From Astropecten irregularis (lineage: Eukaryota; Echinodermata; Asteroidea; Paxillosida; Astropectinidae), in the NCBI GenBank assembly GCA_963971285.1, contig OZ020257.1, positions 11,050,602 through 11,114,601 on the forward strand: 64,000 nucleotides of DNA, written 5' to 3'. Shown one piece after another: positions 1 to 8,862 of this stretch (position 1 is its first letter; each line of letters starts with the position of its first letter). The position numbers and the translations under genes are program-made. The notes under the pieces were generated by a model. The model had not been told where the DNA came from. It did no database searches and worked only from the letters and a program-made list of their open reading frames with translations.

Positions 1-3000
1 AGTTCCAAGTACTCCATTTACAAGTCCATCAGAAACATCAAGATTTTTAGTCAGCATTACTCTAGCACCAGTACCTAGCCACAATGATTCAGGCAAAGTT
101 GTATGCATTGATTTCTTTGGTATTTTCTTTAGGTTTGTCTTTTTATGGGAATCTTTCTGAAAGTCATTTGCTAAAATACAGAAATAATCACTGCACTTTG
201 CAAATAGTATCTTCTGATTGTATTCATCAACCTGTTTATTACATGGAAATATATGTAAAGCATCATCCCACTCTTCTCCAGTTTCCCGTGATTGTAACAT
301 TGCCACATCTTCATCCAATAACTTATCCTGCTTAGCTCTGACACGTATTCGATTCAAAGTTTCAGCAAACTGCATATCGTTTTTTTGTCTCATAATTTCT
401 CTCAACTCTACTTTCTTAAAACAATCATTCCACAGATCTACTGCAATATCTCTCTGATACAATGATTTCCCCTTGACTGGAGGTAGTTGATAAAAATCAC
501 CAACAGCTAAAATGCTCACTTTTCCAAATGACTTGAGATCACGTGTTTGCTTAATCTGACGCAGACGTCCATGAATGTAACACAACATTTTATGATCAAC
601 CATTGATATTTCATCAATAATGACAATCTGAAGATCTTGAAATTCATTCCTCAATGTATTCAATTTTTCCTCACCAAGTGGTTGATATGGCAAACGTGCA
701 TCAGTGGGGATTGACAGAGCACTATGAATTGTACTTCCATTGATATTAAAAGCTGCTACTCCAGTAGGTGCAGTTATCATTACAGACACATTATCAGGAT
801 TATGAACCATTCTTGTAAAGATTCTTGTTGCTTCATAATGTATTGATTTAACCAAATGACTTTTCCCAGTTCCAGCTCCACCAGTGATAAACACATGGAA
901 TGGTTCAGGGTTTTTGCCTTGTACCTTCTGTAAACACCAGTCTCGAATCTTATTAAACACTTCCCTTTGCTGTGCATTCAATGACCTCAGTAAATTTAGT
1001 GCGTCTTGCTTTGATATTTTCACTGAATGTGGCTCAATATTACACACTTTGTCTTTCTTGTCAGATTGTAGGTCAGGAATATCCAAATCATCATCTTCTG
1101 GTAATACTGGCTCACGTTCTGCTTCACATTCCAGTCTTTCTTGCTCAGATATTGGGGAGATCAAAGCCCATGCATCTTCCTGCATACCATGTTGTTCTAC
1201 ATATTGTTTAGCTGCTTCAAGAGCCTCAGCATTCTTCTCATATCTAGACCGATTACTTTCAACAACAACACTTACAGATTTCATTTGACTATTTACACAA
1301 ACAGAACCATTCCTATAAAATTGTTCATAATTATCAAACTGTGGTGGCTTTAGTTGAGCATCGACACGATATGGAAGAAACAATTGCAATATACTGTGGT
1401 AATATTTCTCAGGATATTTAGTTACTGAAAACCTTGGATATCTAATGACTGCTGGTTCAGTTCTTGTACGTTTCTGTATGTGGCCCAAACCATGTTTCAA
1501 TGCATATACCGGTGACTTTCTAGATATATTAGACATACCTCCATTATAAATAATTCTGTACTTTGAACAAAATTTTGCAAGACACATGTTGTCAAATTCA
1601 TCAATATCTGGCCTTGCTTTATAACGATCAACTCTACTAGTCATGAAAATATCATCATCATCTTCACATTTGCTTTGAATTACACTCAATGGCAAACTCA
1701 TTCGTACAGGATTTTCACCTACAGGTATAAACTCCACTTTTCTAGAACCTTCTTTCAATCTCAGACCACAAACACGAAACACTGCTTCCTGAGCTGATAA
1801 TTCTCTATTGTGTAAATACACACATCCAATTTCCTTCATACTCTGTCTAGCATCTAAGTTTCCCTTTTTGGCCTCATTCTGTGCATTTCCTAACAGAAGT
1901 CCCAATTCTCGTTCTGACTTTGACATGTATGACACTACGTATGCTGCACAGGCATATGCATCAGTGATATATTGAATATCCATATTAGCATTCCAGGCTC
2001 TTATTAAATCAGGATTATACAGATTCACCCATACATCTTGAGGCTCCCTCTTTAGAATAATAGTAGATTTCCTGCTTAAAACATCATTAGCCTTTTCAAA
2101 ATCAGACTGTGTAATATTAATGCTTTGGAATAATTCAGATGTTGACATGTGTTGATTCTTCTCATCCTGGATTGCATTCCATACTGATTGCAATAATTCC
2201 TTGGCTTCTGTACGTTTCTTTTCATTACTAATGGATGTACTTTCTTCATGATTATATCCATCATCCTCATTATCTTCATCATTACATTCATCAGCTGGAT
2301 CACAACTGGCAATAAATGTTCTATTAGATGGAGGTCTTGGAAAATTAAATCTACATTCAGAACCCTTCTTCTTACAAGACTTGGTATGTTTCCTACTATG
2401 TTGCTGTACATGACTGATTATTTCATTCAATTCCTCATCTTCTTCCTGAGTTGGTAACTTGCAACTGATATATTCATCAATAAATTTTATTACGTCAGCA
2501 TCATCATCTTTTTCCAAATTTGGAGCATTCTCAATCCAAAACAGACAATGTGTGTGTGGAGATCCTCTTTGCTGAAATTCTACTCGGTAAAAATAGTCCT
2601 TGACTCTCCCAATTGGTGCTGCACTTGACATGATAACATCTTTCAAAAATGTGTGAAATCGATTCTCAAACATTCTAGCAACAGTCACTGGATTGCTTCT
2701 CAATACTGTACACTTATCATTCCAATCCAAGTCATCAATATTTCTGAAATCACCTTGTTGCCTCAATATTGTATTAATGACTTCAGGCCATCTCATATCA
2801 GCTGCAGAAAATGAGCAAAACCATGTTGGTATTCCAAGTTGTCTAATCATAGCCATGACATCTCTCTGAGTTGATTGCCAATATGACGGTGTACCTCTAA
2901 TTGGTTTCATAAATCTATACCCACTATCAGACTGTAAAATATCATTCAACTGATCTCTATTCTTAATCATGCTAGAATTCACACTTTGACCATAATGCAT

Positions 3001-6000
3001 TTTCCCTGAACTTTGACGCATAGCAATTGATACACCAGACATCACCTTTTCAATTTCTGATAAATACTGGGCATAAAAGATATACTGAGTACATTTGGCA
3101 AATCTATTATCTGCATTCATCAATCTATTATGAAAATATCTTAGGCGTGTCAGCTTTCCATCACGTTTATCATCAAATATAGGAGAGCCTGCTGGGAATA
3201 ATGCTGGAAAACATTTGGCCTCATTACCTTCCTCCATTAACACTCTAACTGGATTGTTTCCTTCACAAGGTGCAACACAGAGAACATCATCAAAATATTG
3301 ATCAAGCACTTCTTGTCCAATATCTATAGGCTGTAGACATGTATCAAGTGGAATACCACACAAACGATCCTCATCTGTTTCTTCATCACTTACACTGGAA
3401 TCATCACTATCATGTATTACTTCATCTTCATGTTCCTCATCATTCACGTCATCTAACAGGGGATCATTCCAATCACAATTGATTTCAATATCTTTGTACC
3501 ATACATTGTTTTCCTTAAGATATCTTAATGCCTTTTCCACATGTTCCCTAGTAACAAATTGATATTGATAATATCCTTTGTAAGATAATTTCCTCTTCAG
3601 CTTGATTCTAATCAATTGATTTTCATTTCTACATCTTGGCAATGCTGTTACAGTATCTGTAATGTTAGATGGTACACATACAACTGGTCCGTGGACTCCA
3701 TTTTGACCTCCCTTTGGCAGTGCTATAAGTTTCATGAATGGTACATTAATTGCAATGAGATGTTCCTCTAATATATTCAAACAATCCAATTCTTGTGGAA
3801 TGTCTATTACTTCTAAATTATTTGTACATGCTTCTGCTGGTACCTTCTTCTGGAGTAACTTTCTATGACATGTGTAACATATCCATAATCTAGACCTGCT
3901 AGATTTTGATACAAGACATTCATTTCCACACTCTTTTGTACATATACATGTATGTAAATATTTATCAGATATACAATTTATATTCCTGTATTTCTCTTTA
4001 TTGCATTTAATAACTTGCTTTTTAAACAAAAGTTTACAACAGACTGCACAAACATACTCAGGTCCTGATGATACTTCTTTCTTCCAGTTTGTGATAACAT
4101 TCCTCAAGTTGCGTGAATGTTGATTTCTTCTTTTTGTTTGTCTTATATTCCTCTGTTTTATTTCCTTACGATAATTTGCATCTTGGCGATACTTATATTT
4201 CAGTTTTTTTATCAAATTCAATCTGTACACATGATTACTCCAATACTTTTTCTTTATAGAGTTAATGACAGCATTTCTGTACACTTGATTACTATGATAC
4301 ATTTTCTTTGCACGGTTAATTATTTTCTGTCTATATGCAGCATCTATATTATACTTGGCTTTAATTCTATTAATCTTTTCTACTCTAAAGCCGTTATCCT
4401 CATGATACTTTCTTTTTTCACTATAAACCTTTCTTTGTCTGTGTAAACTATCCTCATGGTACTTTCTTTTCTCACTATTGAGTTTCCTTTCTCTGTGTGC
4501 ACTATTTTTGTGATACTTTCTATTTTCACTATTAATCTTTCTTTGTCTATGTACACTATCATCACGATACTTCTTCATTGATTTTTTAATTTTCGTCTCC
4601 TTATACAAAGCATTCTGTTGATATTTTAACTTTAACAATTTCTTCTTCTTTACACAATTTTCTGCATATTTTGTCCTCTCATATTCAAGAACATTCTTTC
4701 TGAAATCCTTAAAATCAGCATATTTCTGTCTTTTTGCATAATTCTGTCTTTCCTTGTATGCACTGGTCTTTTCTACAATGTTTACATTTCTTTTATTGTA
4801 TCTTTCTCTTGCTTTCTCTCTGCTTATTTTCCGTTTCAATCTCACATTTACATGAGTACGCCTCTTTCGCTTTACCTGAGAATGCTTTGGCTTATCTTCC
4901 TTTCTATCATCACATTGACTTACATGAACATTACTGACTGGGTCTCTAGTACAGGTACTTTCAGACATCAAATCTCTGTTACAGTAGTTTTCATTCCTGT
5001 CAGCATGATTAATTGGAACAAGTTCATGAACATTCATGACTAAATCATAATGAACTTCATTTCTATGATACAAATAAATTCCACAATCTGATAATCTGTC
5101 AGTGTTGGTGAATGAACGTGAAAACACATACCACCTCCTTGCATCACTATATGTATATATATCAACACCCAACATGTCAGCCATTGCTATGATTTCTACT
5201 TCTGTTGCCCATGTACCATTATGAAACAGCCTCTGCCTAACCACATAATCTTCCACTGTAGAAAAACCTTCTCTTACAAAACAGTTAAATTTACCAGCAT
5301 TTTTCAACAAGTGATTTATAACTATTCTTCTGACATGCATATGATTTTCTTCAGTTCCAGATATAGCACAAGAAATAGCTCTGAAGAAACAGTTTCCATC
5401 ACCTTTGATCCTCTTTATTCTGTCTGGACTTCCCATGTTATCACATCTTCTAGCACTCTCATCAACATCTAGAGATACCCTCCTCAATCCAAATTTCTGA
5501 CACAATTGGTTTTTACTATCATTACTTAGTAACATAAATCTTAATTTGGCAGGTTCTATAACTTCCACTATTTCTACATCATCACCACTCTTGCAACTGC
5601 TTATGACATGTGCATCAACATTTCCCTGCAATTCATTTGATTTTGATATCTCAAGTAAACATTCAAATTCTACATCTCCAACATTACACTCACTGCAAAC
5701 ACTTTCATTATTGCCTGTAGGTTCATGATAACAAATATTCTGCTCATCTTTAATCTCAACACTGACTCCAGTAATTTCAAACTGCTCGGATTCAGACACA
5801 TTCATAGAATTTCCAAGTTCAATACAATAACTGTACACACCTTGCCATGAAGCTACACGTTTCAGAAGACTTCTGCCGTTACAGTCTTGTCTGCCATTAT
5901 GATTTCTAGAATGGGAATCAAAAATATAATACAATCCATCCTGAGCAATGACTGAAAATGTGTTCATATGGAAACAGATAAAACATGCTGCATACTTGTG

Positions 6001-8694
6001 AAGTGTCTGCTGCAGAGCATTATTCAATGAAATCATATTGAAATCTGACAGATTTGTATTTTCTCCAAAGGTACCAGACACAGCTTCATGGAATTGAACA
6101 CAGAAATGTTGACTGAAAACATCTATTTCCTCTGGCAACTCACTGATCAACAAATAGTCATTCTCTACTGTAGAACTCTGTGATAAAAAACCATACAATT
6201 CATTTCCAGTATTCAACACAAAGTCCATTTCATTAGAGCACCATTTGTCTAACTTCTGAATTCTGCTATACATTATAGCACACAGACTATTAGCAACACA
6301 CTGTTTACCAGTATTATTTCCAAATCTAAAATCACCTTGATGGAAACTACCCTGTACAATCATATTATCTGATGGACTTACAACTCCACTATTTCCACTG
6401 TCTTCATATGTATCACTTTGCATGTTTTGGGGCTTCTTTATGTCCTGCTGTGTGTTAATATATTTGGTGCTATTAATACTGTCATTACTTGTGACCTTTG
6501 GCATCTTCTCATCTCCCTTCTTATTACTATGAGGTGACACTGATCTCATTCTACTTCTCAGAGCATACTTGGTATTTTGCTTCACTCTACATGATTCACC
6601 CTGATCACTCTTTGAACATTGTCTATTCATACTGTCATTACTTGTGACCTTTTGCATCTTCTCATCTCCATTCTTATTACTATGGGGTGACACTGATCTC
6701 TTTCTACTTCTCAGAGCATACTTGGTATTTTGCTTCACTCTACATGATTCACCCTGATCACTCTTTGAACATTGTTTTGATTTTTCATGACTTCTGCAAG
6801 TTTTACCATCATTAGATTTCTCATTACCATCCGTCAAAGATACACCCTCAGCATCTTGTTTGCCTGTATTAGATTCTGATTTCTTTCTATTCCTCAATGT
6901 ATATCCTCCTGATTGCTCTGGTACTGTTTGTTTTTTGTTACCACATGCATATATACCTTCAACATTTCTGTTCATTGCCCGACTGTCAAAATCCTCTTCC
7001 GTTTGTTCGTCAAAATCCTCTTCAAAACTAGTCAACATCACATCAAATACAGTCAAATCTGCAGAAATGTCAGAACAGTCATATAAATATTTACAGTAGT
7101 TACTCCCTCGACATTTGCAACATATCCAAACAATTGACTTGTTTAGCAAGACATGATTTCCAATACAACTTGTAACTCCCATACAATCAACATGATACCA
7201 TAACCCACAATAACACTGTAATTTGAAGTCCTGTGGCTTGATCATCTCATCACAAATCCAACACTGTCCATCTACATTAGCATTACTATTTCTGTCTTCA
7301 GTATCCACTTTCCTAGCACATTTGCTACCACTTTTATCTTGCTCTTTGATCTGTTTTATCCTCTTATCAGAAACCTGTTTGCTCATCTTATGAATACATC
7401 TCTGTCTCTTCCTCATTTCATTTGCTTTGTCTTTCAAGAACTTCATCTTCTTAAAAACTGTACTTATACTTCCATTTGTATGCTTCCAGATCTGTGTTTG
7501 TTCATCTTTATGTGCCTTTCTATCCTTCTTGGTCATGCGACTCTCTATTACTCTTCCTCCTTTCCTGATATTGTGACTTTGCCTGAATACCTGTTTTCTC
7601 ACTTTCTTCTTGTACCGTCGTGATGGTCTCTTTCTTCCTTTTCGTTCATATATCTCTTCAACACAATTCAAAACACATCCCCCACCACTATGCTTTGTCC
7701 AACCATACTTCTTCAGCCATTGCACACCATGTAAATTACTAGAATGTGACAATCGTTTCTTCCTTTCTTGTCTCAGATTACTCACTTTGTTTTGTCTGTC
7801 ATGTTGTATCTTCCTCTCATATTCCTTCTGTAGTTTCTTCAACTGCAATTTCTTGGGTCTCACAATCTGTAAAAGATAGCATTTCATCACATGATTTCCA
7901 TTGATAACTTTTGCTTTACTTGACGTCTGACAACTGATTCCACACAAATCAATTATGTCAGTTTTCATTTCATGCATTTTACAGACAACACTGTCTTTTG
8001 TCATCATCATGTTCTCAACTTCATTTGTTCTCATGATTTGTTCATTTTTCATTGTTCTCATTTGGTTCTCAGGTTTTGTTACGTTTGTTCTCATAACCTG
8101 GCACACCCCAGGTACCTGGCACACCCCAGGATTTTTCTTGTTATTAACCTGGCACACCCCAGGTACCTGGCACACCCCAGGATTTTTCTTGTTATTAACC
8201 TGGCACACCCCAGGTACCTGGCACATCCCAGGATTTTTCTTGTTATTAACCTGGCACACCCCAGGTACCTGGCACACCCCAGGATTTTTCTTGTTATTAA
8301 CCTGGCACACCCCAGGTACCTGGCACACCCCAGGATTTTTCTTGTTATTAACCTGGCACACCCCAGGTACCTGGCACACCCCAGGATTTTGAACCTGGCA
8401 CACCCCAGGCACCTGGCACACCCCAGGATTTTGAACCTGGCACACCCCAGGTACCTGGCACACCCCAGGATTTTTATTGTTATCAACCTGGCACATCACA
8501 GGTACCTGGCGCACCGCAGGTACCTGGCATACACCAAGTACCTGGCACACGCCAGGATTTGTATTGTTATCAACCTGGCACATCACAGGTACCTGGCACA
8601 CCGCAGGTACCTGGCATACACCAGGTACCTGGCACATGCCAGGATTTTTGATAGATGAAATACTCTCTGCCATCTTCATACAGTCCAGAGCCAT
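1..8694 (-). CDS. Giant Helitron replicase/helicase (Rep-Hel) with PHD-like, C76-like and OTU domains; C-terminus off the window
   Basis: The frame from ATG at 8694 stays open for 2,898 codons to base 1. Approximate residues: VCQVPG-type repeats 16-202; PHD-like Cys/His finger 478-526; papain-like fold with QC (Cys799) and DSH (Asp926, His928), recalling peptidase family C76; OTU protease with GDGNCFFRAI (Cys1102) and HYDL (His1215); Lys/Arg/Tyr-rich ~20-residue repeats 1265-1520; DUF6570-like Cys region 1549-1660; Helitron N-domain from ~1850; HUH motif PHTHCLFW (2046-2053); CRFNFP (2114); Y-x3-Y motif AAYVVSYMSK (Tyr2252, Tyr2256); PIF1 helicase with GGAGTGKS (~2604), IIDEIS (~2692), GDFYQLPPV (2732) and LVNGVLGT ending at 2898. 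The last helicase motifs lie outside. Known: Rep nicks and joins DNA in rolling-circle transposition and the helicase unwinds it. Inferred: this copy may be coding-competent. The roles of the protease-like domains are unknown. Confidence 0.95.
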   Translation of the reverse strand, partial: MALDCMKMAESISSIKNPGMCQVPGVCQVPAVCQVPVMCQVDNNTNPGVCQVLGVCQVPAVRQVPVMCQVDNNKNPGVCQVPGVCQVQNPGVCQVPGVCQVQNPGVCQVPGVCQVNNKKNPGVCQVPGVCQVNNKKNPGVCQVPGVCQVNNKKNPGMCQVPGVCQVNNKKNPGVCQVPGVCQVNNKKNPGVCQVPGVCQVMRTNVTKPENQMRTMKNEQIMRTNEVENMMMTKDSVVCKMHEMKTDIIDLCGISCQTSSKAKVINGNHVMKCYLLQIVRPKKLQLKKLQKEYERKIQHDRQNKVSNLRQERKKRLSHSSNLHGVQWLKKYGWTKHSGGGCVLNCVEEIYERKGRKRPSRRYKKKVRKQVFRQSHNIRKGGRVIESRMTKKDRKAHKDEQTQIWKHTNGSISTVFKKMKFLKDKANEMRKRQRCIHKMSKQVSDKRIKQIKEQDKSGSKCARKVDTEDRNSNANVDGQCWICDEMIKPQDFKLQCYCGLWYHVDCMGVTSCIGNHVLLNKSIVWICCKCRGSNYCKYLYDCSDISADLTVFDVMLTSFEEDFDEQTEEDFDSRAMNRNVEGIYACGNKKQTVPEQSGGYTLRNRKKSESNTGKQDAEGVSLTDGNEKSNDGKTCRSHEKSKQCSKSDQGESCRVKQNTKYALRSRKRSVSPHSNKNGDEKMQKVTSNDSMNRQCSKSDQGESCRVKQNTKYALRSRMRSVSPHSNKKGDEKMPKVTSNDSINSTKYINTQQDIKKPQNMQSDTYEDSGNSGVVSPSDNMIVQGSFHQGDFRFGNNTGKQCVANSLCAIMYSRIQKLDKWCSNEMDFVLNTGNELYGFLSQSSTVENDYLLISELPEEIDVFSQHFCVQFHEAVSGTFGENTNLSDFNMISLNNALQQTLHKYAACFICFHMNTFSVIAQDGLYYIFDSHSRNHNGRQDCNGRSLLKRVASWQGVYSYCIELGNSMNVSESEQFEITGVSVEIKDEQNICYHEPTGNNESVCSECNVGDVEFECLLEISKSNELQGNVDAHVISSCKSGDDVEIVEVIEPAKLRFMLLSNDSKNQLCQKFGLRRVSLDVDESARRCDNMGSPDRIKRIKGDGNCFFRAISCAISGTEENHMHVRRIVINHLLKNAGKFNCFVREGFSTVEDYVVRQRLFHNGTWATEVEIIAMADMLGVDIYTYSDARRWYVFSRSFTNTDRLSDCGIYLYHRNEVHYDLVMNVHELVPINHADRNENYCNRDLMSESTCTRDPVSNVHVSQCDDRKEDKPKHSQVKRKRRTHVNVRLKRKISREKARERYNKRNVNIVEKTSAYKERQNYAKRQKYADFKDFRKNVLEYERTKYAENCVKKKKLLKLKYQQNALYKETKIKKSMKKYRDDSVHRQRKINSENRKYHKNSAHRERKLNSEKRKYHEDSLHRQRKVYSEKRKYHEDNGFRVEKINRIKAKYNIDAAYRQKIINRAKKMYHSNQVYRNAVINSIKKKYWSNHVYRLNLIKKLKYKYRQDANYRKEIKQRNIRQTKRRNQHSRNLRNVITNWKKEVSSGPEYVCAVCCKLLFKKQVIKCNKEKYRNINCISDKYLHTCICTKECGNECLVSKSSRSRLWICYTCHRKLLQKKVPAEACTNNLEVIDIPQELDCLNILEEHLIAINVPFMKLIALPKGGQNGVHGPVVCVPSNITDTVTALPRCRNENQLIRIKLKRKLSYKGYYQYQFVTREHVEKALRYLKENNVWYKDIEINCDWNDPLLDDVNDEEHEDEVIHDSDDSSVSDEETDEDRLCGIPLDTCLQPIDIGQEVLDQYFDDVLCVAPCEGNNPVRVLMEEGNEAKCFPALFPAGSPIFDDKRDGKLTRLRYFHNRLMNADNRFAKCTQYIFYAQYLSEIEKVMSGVSIAMRQSSGKMHYGQSVNSSMIKNRDQLNDILQSDSGYRFMKPIRGTPSYWQSTQRDVMAMIRQLGIPTWFCSFSAADMRWPEVINTILRQQGDFRNIDDLDWNDKCTVLRSNPVTVARMFENRFHTFLKDVIMSSAAPIGRVKDYFYRVEFQQRGSPHTHCLFWIENAPNLEKDDDADVIKFIDEYISCKLPTQEEDEELNEIISHVQQHSRKHTKSCKKKGSECRFNFPRPPSNRTFIASCDPADECNDEDNEDDGYNHEESTSISNEKKRTEAKELLQSVWNAIQDEKNQHMSTSELFQSINITQSDFEKANDVLSRKSTIILKREPQDVWVNLYNPDLIRAWNANMDIQYITDAYACAAYVVSYMSKSERELGLLLGNAQNEAKKGNLDARQSMKEIGCVYLHNRELSAQEAVFRVCGLRLKEGSRKVEFIPVGENPVRMSLPLSVIQSKCEDDDDIFMTSRVDRYKARPDIDEFDNMCLAKFCSKYRIIYNGGMSNISRKSPVYALKHGLGHIQKRTRTEPAVIRYPRFSVTKYPEKYYHSILQLFLPYRVDAQLKPPQFDNYEQFYRNGSVCVNSQMKSVSVVVESNRSRYEKNAEALEAAKQYVEQHGMQEDAWALISPISEQERLECEAEREPVLPEDDDLDIPDLQSDKKDKVCNIEPHSVKISKQDALNLLRSLNAQQREVFNKIRDWCLQKVQGKNPEPFHVFITGGAGTGKSHLVKSIHYEATRIFTRMVHNPDNVSVMITAPTGVAAFNINGSTIHSALSIPTDARLPYQPLGEEKLNTLRNEFQDLQIVIIDEISMVDHKMLCYIHGRLRQIKQTRDLKSFGKVSILAVGDFYQLPPVKGKSLYQRDIAVDLWNDCFKKVELREIMRQKNDMQFAETLNRIRVRAKQDKLLDEDVAMLQSRETGEEWDDALHIFPCNKQVDEYNQKILFAKCSDYFCILANDFQKDSHKKTNLKKIPKKSMHTTLPESLWLGTGARVMLTKNLDVSDGLVNGVLGT
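6480..6772 (-). repeat. In-frame tandem duplication (period ~153 bp) inside the Helitron frame
   Basis: Two copies, about 6480-6617 and 6633-6772, differ at few positions. Each encodes a block containing CSKSDQGESC and KYALRSRKRS, followed by SVSPHSNK. The period is 51 codons. A weaker third relative, YTLRNRKKS, lies near 6890. The basic YxLRxRK motif could be a repeated nuclear-localisation or DNA-contact element (inference). Confidence 0.85.
8091..8652 (-). repeat. Coding minisatellite, VCQVPG repeats at the Helitron N-terminus
   Basis: About 30 copies of an 18-base unit (CTGGCACACCCCAGGTAC on +) are grouped in pairs. Pairs are separated by short spacers encoding NNKKNPG or QNPG. All units are multiples of three, so the reading frame is kept. 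Copies near 8470-8652 are more diverged (VMCQV, AVCQV) than the almost identical ones at 8091-8400, which indicates recent expansion at the proximal end. One Cys per six residues gives a Cys-rich, Pro-kinked tract. No family recognised. Confidence 0.93.
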
Positions 8695-8722
8695 CTGTGA
8701 AAAAAAAAAAAAAAAAAATTGT
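8695..8722 (-). other. Possible 3' splice site just before the Helitron ATG
   Basis: Read on the minus strand, a run of about 18 T is followed by CACAG and then ATGGCT. This is a strong polypyrimidine tract plus AG acceptor placed right at the start codon. It suggests either an intron in the 5' leader or an upstream coding exon beyond this point. The T run could instead be a chance homopolymer. Confidence 0.45.
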
Positions 8723-8743
8723 CACCAGCAAGAAAACATCTTC

Positions 8744-8862
8744 AAAGGTAGTATCATACTTTGGTTTTTGTCAAAGAAGTACAGATTCATGGGAAAATAT
8801 ATCTAGCAATCTTCCTTGATATTATTGCCCATGAATCTGTACTTCTTGCAAACAGTGGTGTG
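8744..8862. mobile_element. Remnant of the TTAA-type MITE family (short foldback)
   Basis: Begins AAAGGTAGTATCATACTTTG, the terminal sequence shared by copies near 29.8, 33.3, 46.7 and 56.2 kb. Arms AGTACAGATTCATGGG (about 8780-8795) and its complement (about 8828-8845) form a hairpin. Confidence 0.65.

Noticed and set aside
8091..8652. Regular short repeats resembling a CRISPR array
   Set aside because: Spacers are identical or nearly so, the repeats are coding, and the DNA is animal. This is a minisatellite.
7955..8658. Plus-strand frames of 145 and 228 codons across the minisatellite
   Set aside because: They follow from a frame-neutral 18-bp repeat. The real coding strand is minus, where the frame continues for thousands of bases into recognisable domains.
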